Source of the DNA: JBDOQU01 sp039839375
Lineage (GTDB): Bacteria > Pseudomonadota > Alphaproteobacteria > DSM-16000 > Inquilinaceae
DNA: 64,000 nt
Assembly (NCBI RefSeq): GCF_039839375.1
Contig: NZ_JBDOQU010000003.1
Span: forward strand, 62,001-126,000
Direction: 5' to 3'
Numbering within the stretch: the first letter of the stretch is position 1; every line of letters begins with the position of its first letter. Positions 62,144-64,000 of the stretch are shown here, one piece after another. Under the pieces are notes generated by a model. The model saw only the letters and a program-made list of their open reading frames with translations. It was not told the DNA's origin and ran no database searches. A program made the position numbers and the translations under genes.

Positions 62144-63310
62144 CTAGATAGGGGCCGAAACGGCGGAGTCCACAGCCGGGCGTGCGCGACGTTGCCGCAC
62201 GCTGTCGGATTTGAGCTGTCCGCAGGCCGCCTGGATGTCGCGGCCGCGCGGCGTCCGCACCGGGCTGGCGTAGCCGGCCTCCATCAGCACCTCGGAGAAG
62301 CGCTGGATCGCCTCCTTCGTGGAGCACTCATAGGGCGCGCCGGGCCACGGGTTGAACGGGATCAGATTGACCTTGGCCGGGATGCCGTCCAGCAGGCGGA
62401 CCAGTTCCCGCGCGTCGGCCAGCGTGTCGTTGACGCCCTTCAGCATCACATATTCGAAGGTGATGCGGCGGGCGTTGCTGGTGCCGGGATAGGCGCGGCA
62501 GGCGTCCAGCAGTTCCTTCACCGGGTATTTCCGGTTGAGCGGCACCAGTTCGTCCCGCAACTCGTCCGTCACGGCGTGCAGGCTGACCGCCAGATTGACC
62601 CCCAGCTCCTCCCCGCAGCGCTGCATCATCGGGACGACCCCGGAGGTCGACAGCGTGATGCGCCGGCGGGAGATGGAGATGCCCTCGCCATCCATGACGA
62701 TGCGCATCGCCTTGGCGACATTGTCGAAATTGTAGAGCGGCTCGCCCATGCCCATCAGGACGATGTTGGTCAGCTTCCGCTCCCCCTCCGGAGCGCGCCA
62801 ATCCTCCAGCCGGTCGCGGGCCAGCATCACCTGGCCCACGATCTCGGACGCTTCCAGGTTGCGGACCAGGCGTTGGGTGCCGGTGTGGCAGAAGCGGCAG
62901 GTCAGCGTGCAGCCGACCTGGGAGGAGACGCAGAGCGTGCCGCGATCCTCCTCCGGGATGTGGACGGTCTCGACCTCCTGGCCGTCATCCATGCGCAGCA
63001 GCCATTTGGCGGTGCCGTCGAAGCTGTGCTGGCCCCGGCTCTCCGCCGGCCGCGCCACGACGAACCGTTCCGCGAGGCGCGTGCGCAGGGGCTTGGCGAT
63101 ATTCGACATGCGGTCGAAATCCGTCTCGCCGGCATTGTAGATCCAGCGCCAGAGCTGCTGTGCGCGGAAGGCGGGTTCCCCCATCTCCGTCACTGCGGCC
63201 GCCAGTTCGTCGCGCGACAGACCGGCCAGATTGACGCGGCCGTCCGCGCGGGGCGGCGGCGGGGCGAAGAGGCTTGCGTGGCTGTCGAGGCCCATGAGGT
63301 CCATTTCCAT
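62144..63310 (-). CDS. rlmN: 23S rRNA/tRNA (adenine-C2)-methyltransferase RlmN
   Basis: Radical SAM enzyme methylating A2503 of 23S rRNA and A37 of some tRNAs. 388 residues: the 4Fe-4S ligands are C134, C138 and C141 (CTLTCRFC), and the two mechanistic cysteines align as C127 (GTLCVSS) and C363 near the C-terminus (QAACGQL). N-terminal FRAQQLWRWIY domain. It follows ialB by 87 bases, with a hairpin in the gap. Confidence 0.97.
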   Translation of the reverse strand: MEMDLMGLDSHASLFAPPPPRADGRVNLAGLSRDELAAAVTEMGEPAFRAQQLWRWIYNAGETDFDRMSNIAKPLRTRLAERFVVARPAESRGQHSFDGTAKWLLRMDDGQEVETVHIPEEDRGTLCVSSQVGCTLTCRFCHTGTQRLVRNLEASEIVGQVMLARDRLEDWRAPEGERKLTNIVLMGMGEPLYNFDNVAKAMRIVMDGEGISISRRRITLSTSGVVPMMQRCGEELGVNLAVSLHAVTDELRDELVPLNRKYPVKELLDACRAYPGTSNARRITFEYVMLKGVNDTLADARELVRLLDGIPAKVNLIPFNPWPGAPYECSTKEAIQRFSEVLMEAGYASPVRTPRGRDIQAACGQLKSDSVRQRRARPAVDSAVSAPI

Positions 63311-63316
63311 AAGTCG

Positions 63317-63346
63317 ACGGCCCTTCCGCCGATGCGGAAAGGCCGT
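63317..63346 (-). terminator. Hairpin between ialB and rlmN
   Basis: A 13-base stem with one mismatch (63317-63329 and 63334-63346) and a CGAT loop, downstream of ialB on the minus strand. No T-run. It may separate ialB from rlmN expression. Confidence 0.45.
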
Positions 63347-63397
63347 TAAAGCGCCAGGGATCTTACCATCCGCCGACGGCGGCGGAAACGCCGGAGA

Positions 63398-63925
63398 CTA
63401 AACGCCGCAGGCCTGGTTGATCTGCTCGTGCGAGGCGGTGAAGCCGAGAAGGCTGTACGTGTCCGTCGTCAGCGTGCCACGGCTGGACGTACCCCTGACC
63501 ACCATGTCGGTGCCGGCCTTCATCGCCTCGATCAGCGCCTGGTCGTCCTCGTCCGTCGCCCAGGCGGTGTCCTGGTCGGTGAACAGGGAGAAGGTCCGGT
63601 TGCCGATCGTCACCTCGACCTCGCTGCCGCTCTCATAGGTGTAGCCGGTCAGGATGCTGACCACGTTCGTGCTGTTCTCCCCCGGCCGGTGGGTCACCAG
63701 CAGGAAGACATCGCCGCGGGAGGTATAGTTCCCTTCCTCGCTGGTCGGCTTGCTGGCGATGTAGCAGACCGGATTGCCGTTCTCCATATACTGGAAGGCA
63801 TGCCAGTCACGGTTGCTGCCGAGATATTCCACATCCTGCGCTTGCGCCTCCCAGGGAGTCGCGGTGAGCAGGACCAGCATGAGGCCGGCGAGGGCGAGGC
63901 AGGCGAGGCGAGCGTTCTTCAACAT
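63398..63925 (-). CDS. Invasion-associated locus B (IalB) family protein
   Basis: A 175-residue secreted protein with signal peptide (1-29, cleavage after AQA). The IalB domain is seen: NRDWHAFQYMENGNPVCYIASKPTSEEGNYTSRGDVFLLVTHRPGENSTNVVSI and VEVTIGNRTFSLF. Despite the name, these are general envelope proteins in free-living alphaproteobacteria. The adjacent rlmN is a common genomic neighbour in the class. Confidence 0.92.
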   Translation of the reverse strand: MLKNARLACLALAGLMLVLLTATPWEAQAQDVEYLGSNRDWHAFQYMENGNPVCYIASKPTSEEGNYTSRGDVFLLVTHRPGENSTNVVSILTGYTYESGSEVEVTIGNRTFSLFTDQDTAWATDEDDQALIEAMKAGTDMVVRGTSSRGTLTTDTYSLLGFTASHEQINQACGV

Positions 63926-64000
63926 GGCGCCACACTATATGGATTTCGAAAACGGATTCTAGGGTGAATCACCCTGCGGGGACCGCCGGTTTCCCAGACT

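Overview
The window is about 64 kb of GC-rich chromosomal DNA from a Gram-negative bacterium, almost certainly an alphaproteobacterium. The evidence is a full ccmABCDEFGHI cytochrome c maturation operon, MmcB-, NnrU- and IalB-family proteins, a CcmI fused as in alphaproteobacteria, many ABC/TRAP uptake systems, and short intergenic palindromes (CCGGA-TCAAG-TCCGG type) of the sort common in that class. I cannot name the genus. No rRNA, tRNA, CRISPR array, insertion sequence or phage module was seen. Long antisense open frames are everywhere and are artefacts of high GC.

Layout. 0-3 kb: an ECF41 sigma factor with its carboxymuconolactone-decarboxylase partner and a near-canonical ECF41 promoter, then an HxlR regulator divergent from a RibD/DHFR-like reductase. 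3-7.6 kb: a branched-chain-amino-acid-type ABC operon (SBP-livH-livM-livG-livF) whose binding protein has a Tat signal, divergent from a PAS protein. 8.3-15.3 kb: a compact catabolic locus with a TAXI-TRAP transporter, a class III aminotransferase, a beta-keto acid cleavage enzyme and a divergent RpiR regulator. 15.3-19.5 kb: intergenic repeats, a CBS protein and a polar amino acid ABC operon. 19.6-26.9 kb: the ccm operon. 26.9-29 kb: a low-GC accessory island (small lipoprotein, DUF3800 protein, orphan nucleotidyltransferase). 29-40.8 kb: a second LIV-type ABC operon with an embedded acyl-CoA ligase, followed by creD, an Rsm22-like methyltransferase and a PaaK-like ligase, with a divergent alpha/beta hydrolase. 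40.8-42.3 kb: a second small accessory patch (membrane protein, frameshifted zinc-ribbon gene, ParE-type toxin-antitoxin pair). 42.4-64 kb: housekeeping and envelope genes including acnA, a Bax-inhibitor-1 protein, a desaturase, a signal-less PhnD-like protein, GT2, DUF882, a trypsin-like protease, TolC, mscL, mmcB, yggT, a CorA-like transporter, nnrU, patatin, argG, osmC, rlmN and ialB.

How genes work together. The 8.3-14.2 kb locus reads as a one-substrate import and breakdown path: periplasmic TAXI protein, fused TRAP permease, transamination, then acetyl-CoA-dependent cleavage of the resulting beta-keto acid. The 29-40.8 kb locus couples carboxylate import to CoA activation (two ligase families). 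The ccm genes supply holo-cytochromes c. Several transport operons carry a strong hairpin just after the binding-protein gene, as expected where the binding protein must be made in excess.

No wholly new system can be proven from sequence alone. The best candidates for a second look are the TAXI/aminotransferase/BKACE pathway, the desaturase gene overlapping a cytoplasmic PhnD-like gene, the DUF3800 low-GC island, the frameshifted zinc-ribbon gene, and the MscL with a C-terminal zinc ribbon.
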